Shown: positions 39,801-51,714, counted from the first letter of the stretch. The stretch: DNA of 64,000 nt from Sclerurus mexicanus (GCA_013396755.1 VWZF01003897.1:975343-1039342); one strand, 5' to 3'. Notes: a model not told the origin generated them from the sequence alone. Numbers and translations are program-made.

Positions 39801-40555
39801 CCTATGATTGATATATGCAATATGTATGTGTGTCAGTGTACACACGTGCACCACATAGACACATTTATACATACCTGAATTGTTGGCTTTGTTTTTCAAA
39901 CCTGGTTAAATTACATGTCTTCACATACATGCCCTTGCACACTCAGTAATAAGCATGTAAGCCCATGCTGTGTAACTTGCTCTTCCCTCCTCCATTGTCA
40001 TTGCTGTTGGACTACTTGTTACTTGTTTATTCATGCTTTTTTCTGACACATATCTTTTGTTTTCTTATATGTGCAATCACATTTATGGAAATTTTGTATG
40101 AAACTGTTAACCTGTTTCAGCTTTGCTGCTGCCATGCAAAATTAGGCTCTTCCTGGGATTCCTTTGTTTACAGGAGAACAGTGTCCATATTCAGTGAGCA
40201 TCAGAGCAGCATTAACTGCTGGGTACCAGAGTTATCCCCTTTCCAGGGCCACACTAAGGCAGCTCTCTGAGCCGCAGGTGATGCACCCCAACAGAAGGGG
40301 CAGGGAGAAAGGCAGAGATGGTGGAGAGCTCTGCTTGCTAAAGGCAGGGGAGAGAGAAGCAACACAGCACCCGCAGTGTGTGCCCAAAAGTGGTGAATAT
40401 GCTGACTAGGCTGGAAGGTATTTGGAATTACTAGCTAAATGACCATTCACCATGAAGGGACAAGTCAGTGTTTGATGAGACAAACTGCATCATTGCCCCA
40501 TCCATGGGGAACCCAGTGGGAATATGGTTGGAGCTGTGTTTTCCCCTCTTCATAG
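30801..40555. other. Unique non-coding DNA, no gene recognised
   Basis: Several chance-length frames occur: 30,915-31,346 (+, 143 codons), 33,245-33,649 (+, 134 codons) and 35,459-35,842 (-, 127 codons). None shows known motifs, plausible start context or splice partners. AT-rich blocks lie at 33,890-34,250. An 11-bp unit is tandemly doubled near 39,321-39,342. I saw no CR1 or LTR terminus in these nearly 10 kb, a long repeat-free run. Confidence 0.5.
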
Positions 40556-40598
40556 ACCTTCTGCTTTAAAAATGTGAAGAGGACGCAACAGGATTTTG
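40556..40598 (+). other. Exon-like segment, 43 nt
   Basis: Preceded by a pyrimidine-rich acceptor (TTTTCCCCTCTTCATAG, 40,539-40,555) and followed by a full-consensus donor (GTAAGT at 40,599). Frame 1 is open through all 14 codons. The length is not a multiple of three. The peptide is too short to recognise. It could be a small exon, a non-coding RNA exon or a decoy; decoys of this quality are common in vertebrate introns. Confidence 0.22.
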
Positions 40599-43500
40599 GT
40601 AAGTACAAACAAAACCTGCAAGTTAACACAGAAAAGGAAAGAGAATTGGTACAAAAGTGCTTAAAGTGTTTTATGCCTCACTAAAACAAGTGCAAGCACT
40701 TCTGATTTTATTAACTTCTCCTTTGGGTGCTTTCTTGCACATCCATTTCCTCCTGTTGTGGAGTTGAGGGGAACATTAGTAGTTTCTCTTTTCTTCTAGA
40801 ATGGTTCTGCATGGGTGGGTTGTGCTGTACTGAAGTGCCAGAGTCTGCCTGGCATGATGCTTGCCTCTCTGAAGTGGACTCGCTTTTCTTACATATATGT
40901 TCAAATTTTCTGACTTTAAAGTTCAACCCATTTACCAAGTCCCCTATTTGGAGCATTTTCTGTGCAGAAACATCTGTTCTGTTTACTAAACACACCAAAA
41001 ACTGACTGAAGCTACTCTCATGCCATTGCTGCCATACAGTGGGCTTGGACAAACCCTGTAGACCACAGAATGAATGAGGAAGAGTAAGTGCCACCTTGCC
41101 AGGGGGCTGGGATGAGGCTGGAAACAGTAAAAGACAAAGTTCAACTGCAGCAATTAGAACACAGTCACCATAATACTCGCCAGGATTGGACTGACCAAGC
41201 CCAGCTGGCTCTGCTGAAGGTCACCTGCCGTGGGCTCTCCAAAACCTGCAGCAAGGGCTTTGTCTGGTGGTGCAGCAGCTGTAAAAGGGCAGGGGGGCAG
41301 TTTGCCTTGAAGCACAAAGCCTGTCTCCAGAGCCCCGCTCTGCACAGATGTGGAGTGTGATCAGTGATGTATCCTGGACAAGGATAAGCTCAAGGGGGTG
41401 TCTGTCCCTGGGTGAATGTTCTCTCTGAAGCCTGTGCATTTCTCCCCTCCTGCTCTAGGTAATACTAAATGTGACTTAGATCTGGCCACTCCTTTGGGGA
41501 GCTCAGTGTTTTGAGGAATAGCTTTTGCTCAGGATTGCAGAAGAGGAATGAGAGGGCTGATGTTTGAGCTTTTGTCTTAGTCGGAGCTACCCGTGGATAA
41601 CAGATAAAGGTAGGAGCTGAAAACAGAATTTTGGTCATCCTTTTTTAAAACATAATTGTGCCACCCACCAAAAAAGAACTGAGGTTTTCACAAGCATCTT
41701 CCATTTTCAGAGTTCTCAGTCTCATGATCCAGTTATGGCTTATTTATTCAATGAACTGGGTAGAAGTTTTAATTGAGCCAAGCACACAGCCCTTTAAGAG
41801 TGATGAAATGTCACGCCTCTTTTTTGTTGGTGCAATATTAATATACATCTGGTTCCCTCAGAAGACACTTTTTTTCTTATTCTGGTGTTTGACAATGAGC
41901 TAATGTTCAAAATGCAAACATAGAGACTTTACACATTGCCTGCAGTAAAAAAGCATTTTCTTCCTATTTACAATATATGCAGTAATGGAAAAAAGTGATC
42001 CCAGCACCATACTAAAATGAATTTAAGCTATTTCATATTGCAGGGAAAATGGCAATTTAAAATAAAAATCTATAGCAAACACAGAGCAACTGAAATAGCC
42101 TAAGCTATTAAATAAATAAAAAAAACACGAAATAGGCATACATAAAATGCTAATAAATTGACCAAATGGAGAAGGACAAATTGAAAAAGAGTGGTTCCAT
42201 TTTGTGTATGAGATATTTACATAGGCAAAGTTCAAAGCAGAGCCTGTGAAGTTCCAGGTGGAATTTCAAATTAAAATCATCATTGTCTACTTTCTTTTTG
42301 TCTAATTTGCTATGTGGGGAAGCACTGCTTTTAGCAGTTTTGTTGTTAGATCAGCTCTCCAGCATAAGTTGAGAAGCCACACCTAAATGATGCTGGGGTT
42401 TTTCACTGTCAAAAGAGCAGACACTGAAGCAGGGACATGGAGCTTTCTGCAAAGCTCCATCAGGCCAGAGCTGGCACCTCCAGGATGTCACCAGTTGTCA
42501 CAGAGACGCCTGAGAAACCTGGTTTCATGTTCTGAGCTGCATGTGATGACCAGCAGTGATTGTAACAATGATTAGCTGACTGTGGTTTGCTCTTTTATAG
42601 TTATCTGGGTTCTTAAATGAGTGGCTTTTTTAATTATTTTTTCCCATATTATGGTGAATATTGGGCAGCCACGTTGCCCTTTTGCAGTCAGTTTTAGTGT
42701 GCATGGGTATGTCTCTTTATCACCAATATGGAGAAAATTGCCTAGGTTTTAAAGGAATTTAGAAGTAGAATTTTGCTCTGTTTTCACCATGTGCATGATT
42801 TAGGAGAATTAGAATATTTTTATTAGTGATTGTGTCTCCAAATTCAGGGGGGACTGAGGTGTAAAACAGCCAGCTTCACTTTCCTTGAGCTAGGTTCTTG
42901 TTTTCTTTGTTGCACTGTGTTTTTTCTTCAGGATTAACCTTTCTGATAATTTGAAAAACTGAAATCCTTTACAGTTTGAGTACAGGATTACTCAGCCTTC
43001 CATAGCTGATGTTGTTGAGACTAATGGGACAAGAGGCTGAACAAGGTCCAGACCTTGCCAAAGGTTAGGCTCGTTCTTAACTCCACTGTCTCTGCGATGT
43101 AAAATGCATAGCAATCTTCTCAATTTTACATTGGATTTTGTGTTGCTAGGTAATGTGGCACACTTTGAACTTACAAGGGGCACTTGGGAAAATTAAAAAA
43201 TAAACCAAATTAAAACTGCAGGTCTCTTACCAAAGTGTATGAAAAGTATGTAAGCAAAGTAAGGAAAATATGGAATAGTCTTTGAAGTGAAGGAGCAGTG
43301 GAAATTCTACAATCCAGGCTTGAATAGCTGGAATCAGGAATAATGCACCTAGCCAATAAAAATGTATTGTAGGAAGGAATGGTAACTGAAATTTGAAAGT
43401 GCAGTGAGACATAAAAAATTTAAAACAGAGGAGAAGATAGTCATTACTGAAGGAATTTCAAGAAGGGAAGATATTGATGGAAAACGAGTCAAGTGCCATA

Positions 43501-43653
43501 AATAAAAAAATTTGCAGCTTTTTTGTTAAAAGATGATAGATATGACACTATACCTGTGGCACTGATATTCCCAGACACAGGGAGTCAAAGGAAGTGCTAA
43601 AACAGGTAGTGTTTTGTCAGAGAAATATAACTTTTGACACTGGAATAAATCAC
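40599..43653. other. Unique non-coding DNA, no gene recognised
   Basis: A 127-codon minus-strand frame (40,711-41,094) has fairly protein-like, hydrophilic composition, but I do not recognise it and see no supporting splice or promoter context. A 92-codon plus frame overlaps it. 41,040-41,460 is somewhat GC-richer than its surroundings. 41,980-42,240 is strongly AT-rich. Confidence 0.5.
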
Positions 43654-43765
43654 TGTGATGGTTTAAAGCCCAGCCTATTAAGTAAGCTTAATATGGGAAG
43701 GTATGGCAGGGGCAGCACACACGGGCCAGGCGTGGGGAGGTTTGGATTGCACATGTTTGATAGCA
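43654..43765 (-). mobile_element. Possible LTR scrap, minus strand
   Basis: The plus strand begins TGTGATGGTTTAAAGCCCAGCC, which has the form of an inverted avian LTR 3' terminus (GGGCTTTAAACCATCACA on the minus strand). The following 90 bases are unlike the flanks in composition (G-rich), but I cannot follow the element further. The right limit is arbitrary. Confidence 0.22.
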
Positions 43766-45156
43766 CGTTGATATTGCAGAATGATTTTTTTCTCATCTCA
43801 CAACACTAGTTTCTTGGTGATAATTCAATTACGGCGTTTTATAAACCTTCTTGGTCCTCCTCTGGCATCAGTCAGGCTTTAGCTATAATTAGTTTTTTAA
43901 ATATATAATAAAGCATGGAATACAATTTGGAATCCCAGTCAACCTTTAAATCATTGTGCTGTGCTCTTTAACTGCTAATCTAGCGCTTTCAATGCGTGGC
44001 TTCAAAGAAGTGTAGGTTCCTTTTTATCCTTGTCAAGCAGAAATTATGTTTAAGCCTGAGATGGAAGGTATTGACCCTTTTGTTTGCTCTGCTAAGTGGT
44101 TTCAAAACAACCAAAAAAAGTGTTTATCTTACCAAATCTTATTTGCATCTTTCTAATCACTGTCACTTGTTGTAGAACTACAAAACTCAGTTGTGAGTCA
44201 GCTCTGGATAAATCCAGTGGCATGGAGTGGAAAAGTGTTAAACCACTCCCTTGGTGTGTTAACTACGTTCTGTTCCTGTTGAGGTTCAGTCTAACTCAGG
44301 AGTGACCTTTGTTAATTAGTAAATCCATATTGGCCCAGCCCCTTTCATTGGTACCAAAGCTGACTTTGCCCAAGGTGAGGGTTTTGCTCCTGCCCTGTGT
44401 GCTGAGGTGCCAGTCTGACCCCAGAAGTACCAGCCTCTGCTTTTGCAGTCAGAAATCCTTTTGCCAGGAGGTTTCCCCCTGCAACTTTTGCACCTCTCAT
44501 CTCCCTGAAAAGGCCCATGCTGCATCCTCATGATGACATGAAGTGCCCAGTGACAGAATTTTATGCCTGTTTTGAGCTCTGTCTAAGCTAAGGCTGCACA
44601 GCAACACGCGGGGAAGTCTGTCAGTGCCACTTTAGCCCAGCACACTGGCAATGCTAGAGAAGAAAAGAACCACAATGTGGCATTCTTTTAACAAAAATAC
44701 TTCAAGCTAAGATAAATGGCAGAAGCTACTTCAATTAGGAGTAATTATGTTGTTGAAATATTTTCTACACTACATGTTGCAATTAAACCTTTATCACCAG
44801 TGGTAACCAGCCTCCTTTAAAGAACAAATAAGTACTCATTATGGAAAGAGAAAATTATATGTAATACAGAGAGACAAAATATAAAACAATCAAAACCCAA
44901 ACCAAACCCAAGTACTTTACAGAAAAGGCATGAAATAGTCACTAGGCAAGATGGATGGCTGACTACCATTCAGAAGGAACAGGCCTTGAATTTATTTGTA
45001 CAAGGATTGATTTATGTAAGCCAGATTCTCTTATGCCTCTTGATGCACCCAGTAGAAGTAGTTCTTTCAGGTCATGAATATATGTGAAGGTAAAAACCTT
45101 TCAGACTATTAAAATGTCACTTGGGTTATGGCAAAAGTCTTACAGCCCCTCTGCAG
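43766..45156. other. Unique non-coding DNA, no gene recognised
   Basis: Short open frames at 44,096-44,533 on both strands are unrecognised. An AC-rich run (ACCCAAACC-type) lies at 44,885-44,912. Confidence 0.5.
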
Positions 45157-45214
45157 ATATTTGTGTAATGGAGATCTGTACAGATGCTCAGGAGGGGCAG
45201 AATTCCCAATCCAG
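45157..45214 (+). other. Exon-like segment, 58 nt
   Basis: The acceptor reads CTTACAGCCCCTCTGCAG and the donor is CAG/GTAAGA, both good matches to the consensus. Two of three frames are open. The peptide is unrecognised and the length is not a multiple of three. This is more likely a decoy exon than a real one. Confidence 0.18.
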
Positions 45215-48200
45215 GTAAGACTCTGGTTCTTGCTGTCAGGAGAGATCAACCTGTGATGGTGCTGTAGAATCTCCTACAGACCAGAAGCACTTCATCAGCA
45301 TACAAAGATTACTAACTTACTCAAGGGACTTCCCAATTTGACTTTTTCCATCTTTGTTTTACTGATAATGTTTATTATTCTTTTCTGGGACATGCATATA
45401 GTCTTCTATTTTTAATTAATTACATGATTTTCATTTTTTTGATTCCATACTGTCTAAAATTACTTTTCTCACAAAACAGCTGTTAATGACCATGAGCCAC
45501 AGAATTAGAGAAGCCAGAAATTACATATTCTCTTGAGTTGAGAGCTTTATCTCTGTTTTCCTGTGGTCTGGGTATTTCCAACACCTGATTTTGCAGTGGT
45601 TTGATTTTAACTGTTTTGAGTAGAAGGAATAATACATACAATGCCAGTCATATTTCAGCTGGCTTGTTTTCTAGAATTTTTCGGTTTGACTTGCCTTTAA
45701 TTCTGTGACTCAGAAGTCACTAACATGGCACATGTCCCTACTTCCTAAAGTGGTACTTCACAGGAAATAATTCCCACAGAGAATTCTATTGATGGAAGTA
45801 GTGATGGGCTTCTAGGAACCTGAGGAAAAACTGCTCTGTGTTGGCTTTGTCTTTGTTTCAGCCCTTGCTCCTGTCAGCACAGCCGAGAGGCAGACAGCAT
45901 GGGTCAGCAGGGGACAGAAGAGGTCTGTGGCCTGGGGATTTTTTGGCTGTTCCTCTGCTTTTTCAGCTTTAGAAACGAACAGTGGGAGATGAAGCTGCCT
46001 TAATGGTAACATATAAGGCTAGTTCAAGACAGATTCCAGCTGCCTTTTATCCAGGATCTGGAGGAAGAGGGTAATTCCTGAACATAACACTCCAAGCAAA
46101 CCTGGCTGCCCTTTCCTGATATGAGAAGGAACCTGAAAAGAACCCATTTGTGCTATTAAATGAAATTTCCCTCAAACTTTGGGCAAATAGCCCACTTTCT
46201 TTTGTTATCATTTGGAATGCCTTTGAAGCAGAAACCTCCAAGGAGGGCCTGAAACAATTTCCAAGAAAAAGGCTGTAATTACTTCGTAGTGCTTTGTTCA
46301 GTGAACTGAAACAAAGCCCTAGGCAAGGGAGAAGGTTGTGTTTGTTTGCTTGTAAACTCCATGTATGTGGTGCCACTGCTCAATGCACTGCTGTAAGATG
46401 TGTGACACGTGGTCCATGGCTCAGCCCTGCTTGGTGCTGCACATTTTGGGATTGCTGCGTTGTATTACAAGGAAATCTGCTTTATAAACCATCCTGTTCC
46501 AGTAGGTTCCAAAGGCAGCAGCCAGCCACTGTGTGAGCATATTTCTTGGGCAGAAATGACGACAATCCAAACTGTCAATTATCCTCCATTCAGTGCTCCA
46601 GCCAGAGTCTTGTTCAGGATCTCCTGCGATGATCTGAACCCACAGCTCTGTTAAGAGCAAGCACAAGGTGTGTTTTTGGAGATGTCAAACTATGAAAGAA
46701 CAATTCATCCCCAATGCTTTTGAAAGTAGCTTTCGCTGTCAGTGTAGTCCCATTCAATGAGAGAGTGCTCTTCTTTTCTTCTCTTTGTTACCTGGGATAA
46801 AGGTACTCCAGAAAAAGAGTATGTTCGAAATGCAAAGCTCTTCTGTATAAGGAGTAAAGCCCATGTTAAGGAAGATGTCTTTTAGCCAATATGGTTGGCA
46901 ATATGGCCACAAATAAGTAAAGTTTTAAGGGAAAGATCCATATTAAAGTAGTGGATTATTTGCTGTAGGTTTAGTAGCTAGCCATTAAAAACAAAACAAA
47001 ACCCAAAGCAAAAATAATCCCCCCTTCCCAAAAAGAGAACACTTAACAAATTCATCAGAGTTTGTACAGCAACTTATTGTCATTTCTGGCCCTGCCTCGA
47101 GCAGATGTGCTGTAATTCCAAGGGAAATGTGGTATCTCTCCAGCAAGTTCCATGGCTGCTCTCCCCCTGCACGAGTGTCTGTTTGGGCTGGAAGGAAGGG
47201 GCTACCAGGAGCAAAAAGAAAAGCTTCAGATGAGGCGTTGCTGCAAAAATAATTGAAGCAGCTGGTTGCAAGGCTGAGATTGCATTAGAAGCACAACTAA
47301 AATTGATTTGGATCTGTGCTATAGCATTATGATAATGAAGTCTGTGGCCTTACCAAAAGATTATAAACATGACTTTTAAACTCCCTTTGATATTCTTATT
47401 GCAACTGCACTTAAATTCATTATGAGTTGCTACAAGGTCATCTTGTTACTAAATGAGCATAGTTGGCACAACTCAATATGTTCTGGTAAGTTTGAAAAAC
47501 CAGCTGAGTAAAGAAAAACATTTGAAATAAACATACTGGGTATTGAATCTTAGCTTTAATTGTACTTAGGTGGTGATGTCAGTTTTGATCCCAAAAACTC
47601 ATCAACCTCATCATAAATTTTGTTTTTAAACTATAATGTTCCTTCTATTGTTGCTTTTCACAGGACCTGGATGTTTTGCCCTTAAATGTAGCTCATCTCT
47701 AAAATTTGCTGTGCTAACAATCACTTTGCACTTAAAAACTGTGGGGACTTTTTCTTTTTGCTTTTCCTTGTAGATTAATTCAGTAAAAGAATGCTTGGAC
47801 ATAGCAGAAACACTGACCAAAACCTGTGTTTTTCTTTTTATTAAAATCTGAAGTAATGTAGAAAGTCTCAAGGAAGGTATATATTTCAGTCAAATTACTT
47901 AAGAGTTGTATTTCTGAGGTGCTAAACTAATTCAGTACAGTAGAAATGTGGTGCTGGCCTGGAAACGGTAAGGGGTTTTTTTTTAATCTTTATTTAATAT
48001 GCATACATACAGAAACTTACTGTACCTACTAGAACTTGTAGAATGCTAATAGGCTAAAGGATGTATATGGCTCACAAAGTCAGGACAATCTGATATGTAT
48101 TTACTATAGAAAAATATGCAAAAGAGTTAAGAAAATCACGTCAGTCCAATGGAGCCTTTGTTTCTTCTGGAGTTTTTGCTGCATCCCTTGCAGAGTATTT

Positions 48201-49610
48201 AATCAGTGAGGATTCTTTGTGCTCCTAGGAGCAAGTCTTCCCTGCTAACAGCTTCAACTGATTTCAGAAAATCAAATACTTTTTTAACCATATACGTACA
48301 TCCTTTGGAAAGCTATCATCATCTTTTTCAAAGTGTTTGCCACAGAAATTATTTGGAAGACATTGTCTTATATTTAAGTTTAGTTTTCTCAAAAAAACAC
48401 TAAAGTCATTGAGATTGTGATATTTGATAGCTATTTACTTATTCATTCATTCACTTGTTTATAAGAGAGGGGTGATCAGATGAGGTAGATTATCTTGGGA
48501 AGAGGGGCAGGTTGCTGCTGTAGGGCCCCAAATGAGCCTTCCCTTGAGGAGTGGGACTGGCTGGGTTGTAGCCTGGGCAGCAGATAAAGAGAGGAAGAAA
48601 TGCATTGGCAACCTGCGACTGTGAAGACTGTGCTGAGAGAAGGGATGAGACAGACAGACCTTGGAGGTGGCAGAGGTAGTCGGTGCATCTCAGAAACCTT
48701 CTGCAGTGCTACAAGCAAACCTGGAAGCAAGGAAACTGTGAAAAGAAACAGATTTTGGTATCTAATCTCTCTATCTCAAATGAAGGTCTCGATTTAGGAA
48801 GTAAAGTGTTCCCGTTTGTAGGCTAATAAAACCAGATTGTTGAAAGGCATCTTAAATTTCAGGATGCTCATTAGAAAGAAAAATTTTAGATAAACTTCCC
48901 CAAAGCTCTGGCTGACTGAGTTTGCCACAAAGAACTACAAGTGAAAAAAGACTCTAACTGTTGCATATGATCAAGGAAAGAAAAATATTAATAAAATAAA
49001 TATGCTTCATTATTAATGAGATTTTTATGATTATGAAATGCATGTGAAATAGTACAGGTTGCAAAGACCAACTGCCTCTTCAAATCATCTCATCTTGTGT
49101 TAGCCCAGCACCAAATGCAATTTGGATCACAGCAAAACTGGCTTTCAGGCACTGAGGCTTGAAGAGTGAGATTTAACAAAAATGTAGGTAATTGTATGGC
49201 AGATCCTCTGGCCTTGAAAACTCTGGTGTCACCTCTTGGTCGCTTGTGAATTGTCATACAAAGTCCACTGAAATCAACAAGAATAAGTCAGTGAATTTCA
49301 GATTGGATCAATATTATGTGGTTTCTCCTATTAGATTATCCAGATGCTTGCCGACTTTGCATACATGCTAATTAATTTCAGAATTTCTTGTAGAGTCGAG
49401 TGTCTAGATTAATTCCTAATGGGCCAGAATTGTCAAAATAATATATTTTATAGAAATTAATATGACATTGCTGTAACAGCTCCATAGAAACACCTTGCTG
49501 AGCCCCTCACACAATTTTTAGAACATTGTACATAGCAAAATGCACTGTAAGTGCAAGAGCTTACCCATATGTCTTCATCTGGAAACACCTTCAAAGAGTA
49601 ATCACCTTAA
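45215..49610. other. Unique non-coding DNA, no gene recognised
   Basis: Open frames at 46,047-46,376 (-), 46,294-46,654 (+) and 48,476-48,797 (both strands) resemble no family. A-rich tract at 46,988-47,030. The 47,280-47,480 stretch, rich in ATTA and TAAT words, could be a conserved non-coding element, but that needs an alignment. Confidence 0.5.
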
Positions 49611-49696
49611 TTTAGTAGCTTCACCTTTACTATGTAGATTTTAATAGCAGCTGGCCTTGTTTAGTAGCTGCATTTATTTAATAGCTGCACCTTTAC
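49611..49696 (+). repeat. Local degenerate repeat of a TTTARTAGC unit
   Basis: The word TTTAGTAGC or TTTAATAGC starts at 49,611, 49,640, 49,660 and 49,677. The first and last copies extend to about 20 bp with the same tail (CACCTTTAC at 49,622-49,630 and 49,688-49,696). This suggests a small duplication followed by divergence. Confidence 0.6.
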
Positions 49697-50211
49697 CACG
49701 GACCTTTCCTGTGCAAGCTGTAGTGGGAAGTAATTAAATTTAATGAAAACTGTGCTTGCCAAACAAGGATATATGGCTAGTCCTATGAAATGGTCAGTGG
49801 GCTAAATCATTCAGGGGGAAATTATCCACAGTACAAGGGTTAAAGTACTGTAGCTGAAAATATAAATCAAGGCTAAAGTGCAGCGAATGTTGCTTGCAGA
49901 GTCTCCTTGATGGCAGCATCAAAACAAGGACCTGGTTGTCAGGTTGTCCCTTGGTTCCCCTGTTAAGAGTCTTTGCTCTCTGCTCCCTGTGTTGTTAGAC
50001 AAGGACAGACTTCACAGCTTGAACTGATTTAAGGAATAGGAAATAAAGAGTAAACTGTTGATATACTAGCAGGCCCACGATAGCAGCACAAGGCGTATAT
50101 TGGTTTTAAAATTCTCCCCTTTTTTAAAGAATGTTTAAAAGCTCTTTTGAAAAAATACAGAGTTCCTTTTGCTAGTGTTATTGTAAGACAGAGGCAATTA
50201 AAGACACATCA

Positions 50212-50300
50212 AATCATAGAATCAGCTGGGTTGGAAAAGATCTCTGAGATCATCAAGTCCTACCCTTGATCCACTCCATGAGCTATGGTAAAGAGACAGT
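50212..50300 (-). mobile_element. CR1 LINE 3' end, 5'-truncated
   Basis: Starts with the inverted CR1 terminal repeat (AATCATAGAATCA) and then the GGGTTGGAAAAGATCTCTGAGATCATCAAGTCC segment of a CR1 3' end, a different subfamily from the copy at 22,146 (GATCATCAAG in place of GGTCTTCTAG). The match fades after about 50,290, so the right limit is approximate. Very short, inactive copy. Confidence 0.85.
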
Positions 50301-50708
50301 CCCGTTTCAGCTTTTTGATCAAAGTTGGTGAATGGAACACACAGTCATTTGAAGGCGGTGGTCACGGGGAAATAAAATTTTCCCTTTTTTTGTCTTTTTT
50401 TTTTAAGTAAAAATATATAACATTTTAGTTCCGTAAAAGATATTTTCTTGATGTTGAAATGACTTTGCTTTCCACTAATGACAACGTTAGTGCTACCTCT
50501 GGAAATACTTACTTTTTTTGCCTCAGAACTTTGTGTTCTGGGAACGTAAGCTGTAGGGAAATCTGCTGGGCTTTTACTTACTAGAAGATTCCTCCCCGTT
50601 GCCATCATAGCAGCATAGAAGTTTCATCACTGGTATTGTTGCTACTTAATACACAAAACTTTAATGGAGCAATAGCACTGTGAGATTTTTATATGTTTCA
50701 TATTTCAG
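50301..50708. other. Non-coding spacer
   Basis: Holds a T-run at 50,395-50,404 and an 87-codon minus-strand frame (50,345-50,608) with no recognisable product. A 38-nt minus-strand exon look-alike (50,513-50,550) also lies here and is not believed. Confidence 0.45.
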
Positions 50709-50915
50709 TTCTCTCATATTGCGGTTCAAAATGTGCCAGCTTTTCCAGTAGATAAAGTGATGTACGGCAGTGGCGAGATAAAAGCTGCAAACACCAGTTA
50801 CGTGATGCTTCTGATAAAAAAAAATGTACTTCATTTGAAAGATAAGCCTCAGAAATTCACCTCACCTTGCAAAGGCACACAAATTTGTACTTTGTCGTAC
50901 AACAGCAGCAATTAA
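50709..50915 (+). other. Possible terminal coding exon, 69 codons to a stop
   Basis: An acceptor-like TATATGTTTCATATTTCAG ends at 50,708. From the next base the frame is open for 68 codons to TAA at 50,913-50,915. The peptide has balanced composition, two Cys and a Lys-rich middle; I recognise no domain. An AATAAA occurs at 51,022-51,027, about 107 bases after the stop, where a poly(A) signal of a short 3' UTR could be. The pyrimidine tract is mediocre and no upstream exon is identified, so a chance open frame remains the simpler reading. Confidence 0.2.
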
Positions 50916-51021
50916 CTGAAAATATATTTATTTGAGTTACTAGTTCTCTCTTTTCTGAAAACACTAATTAAGGTAACCCTACACGGATACTTTCATTGCT
51001 GTGATATTTCTGCTCTACCGG

Positions 51022-51027
51022 AATAAA
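51022..51027 (+). promoter_or_regulatory. AATAAA, possible poly(A) signal
   Basis: Canonical hexamer downstream of the candidate terminal exon. The hexamer is common by chance in AT-rich DNA and means little unless that exon is real. Confidence 0.12.
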
Positions 51028-51612
51028 GGAAAATTAGGACTTTTACTTACCTATATCCTTGGGAAACCCGACATTACTGCGTTTCTGGGTGGTAATGTGA
51101 AGAGAACACATTCAGTTTATTGTTTTAGAGGAATGTATTGAAGCTGCTCATCTTCCCTGGAATAATAGGAATATTGCCCCATTTTACTCAGCTTTGCAGC
51201 AATCCTGCTTGTGTTTCGACCCTCTTGTACATGCAGTGTGAGGCCCTGTGTGTTCGCTCAGCAGAGCCCACCTTGCACATTCTCTTTCTCAGGCCCCTCT
51301 ACCCTTAAAACTCTTGCCCTGCTGGAGCTCTTCACCTGAAATGTTGCAAGAGAAACACTGATCTACTCTACGATGGTAAATGTCACAGACTCTGAATTCT
51401 TGGGAAGAGTCTCTTTCCCTTATTTGAACTAGGCATGTCATTCTGGGCTGATAAAATTCTCTTCCAACTGAGCGTATTCCTGTGAAATGTTTTTCATTTT
51501 GATGAGTTGGAGTTCCTCATCCACTCACAGGAGATTAATTTTGTCTCTGAGAGCCCTTATCTATCATTTAGCTGGTTGTCTTCATGTTTCTTTTTTTTTT
51601 TTTTCCCTTCAG

Positions 51613-51714
51613 ATGTCACTATGTGGTCCCCCCGTCTCTCTGAAAAGCACAATATTCTACTTCACAGCCAGGTCACAAATGTGGAGATGGACAGCAGCGA
51701 TACAATCCGTGCTG
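51613..51714 (+). CDS. Candidate internal coding exon of an unidentified gene (102 nt, phase 1-1)
   Basis: This is the best coding candidate in the window. It is preceded by a T-run (51,591-51,604) and CCCTTCAG, a near-ideal polypyrimidine tract and acceptor, and followed by CTG/GTAAGT, a full-consensus donor. The length is 102 nt, divisible by three, and with phase 1 at both ends the frame is open throughout. It would add about 34 residues containing WSPRLSEKHNILLH and VEMDSSDTIRA, a polar, soluble-looking segment. Symmetric phase-1 exons are typical of inserted modules and of cassette exons. I do not recognise the protein, and a second frame is also open, so codon evidence is not decisive. 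No partner exon is identified within the window; if real, its neighbours lie across long introns. Confidence 0.42.

Noticed and set aside
40711..41094. 127-codon minus-strand open frame with hydrophilic C-terminal half
   Set aside because: Composition is protein-like, but no known domain, promoter or splice context supports it, and another frame is open over the same DNA on the plus strand.
50513..50550. Minus-strand 38-nt exon look-alike
   Set aside because: Acceptor TTTCCCTACAG and GTAAGT donor exist, but the donor lies in an A-run and the segment is tiny; good decoys like this recur in the window.
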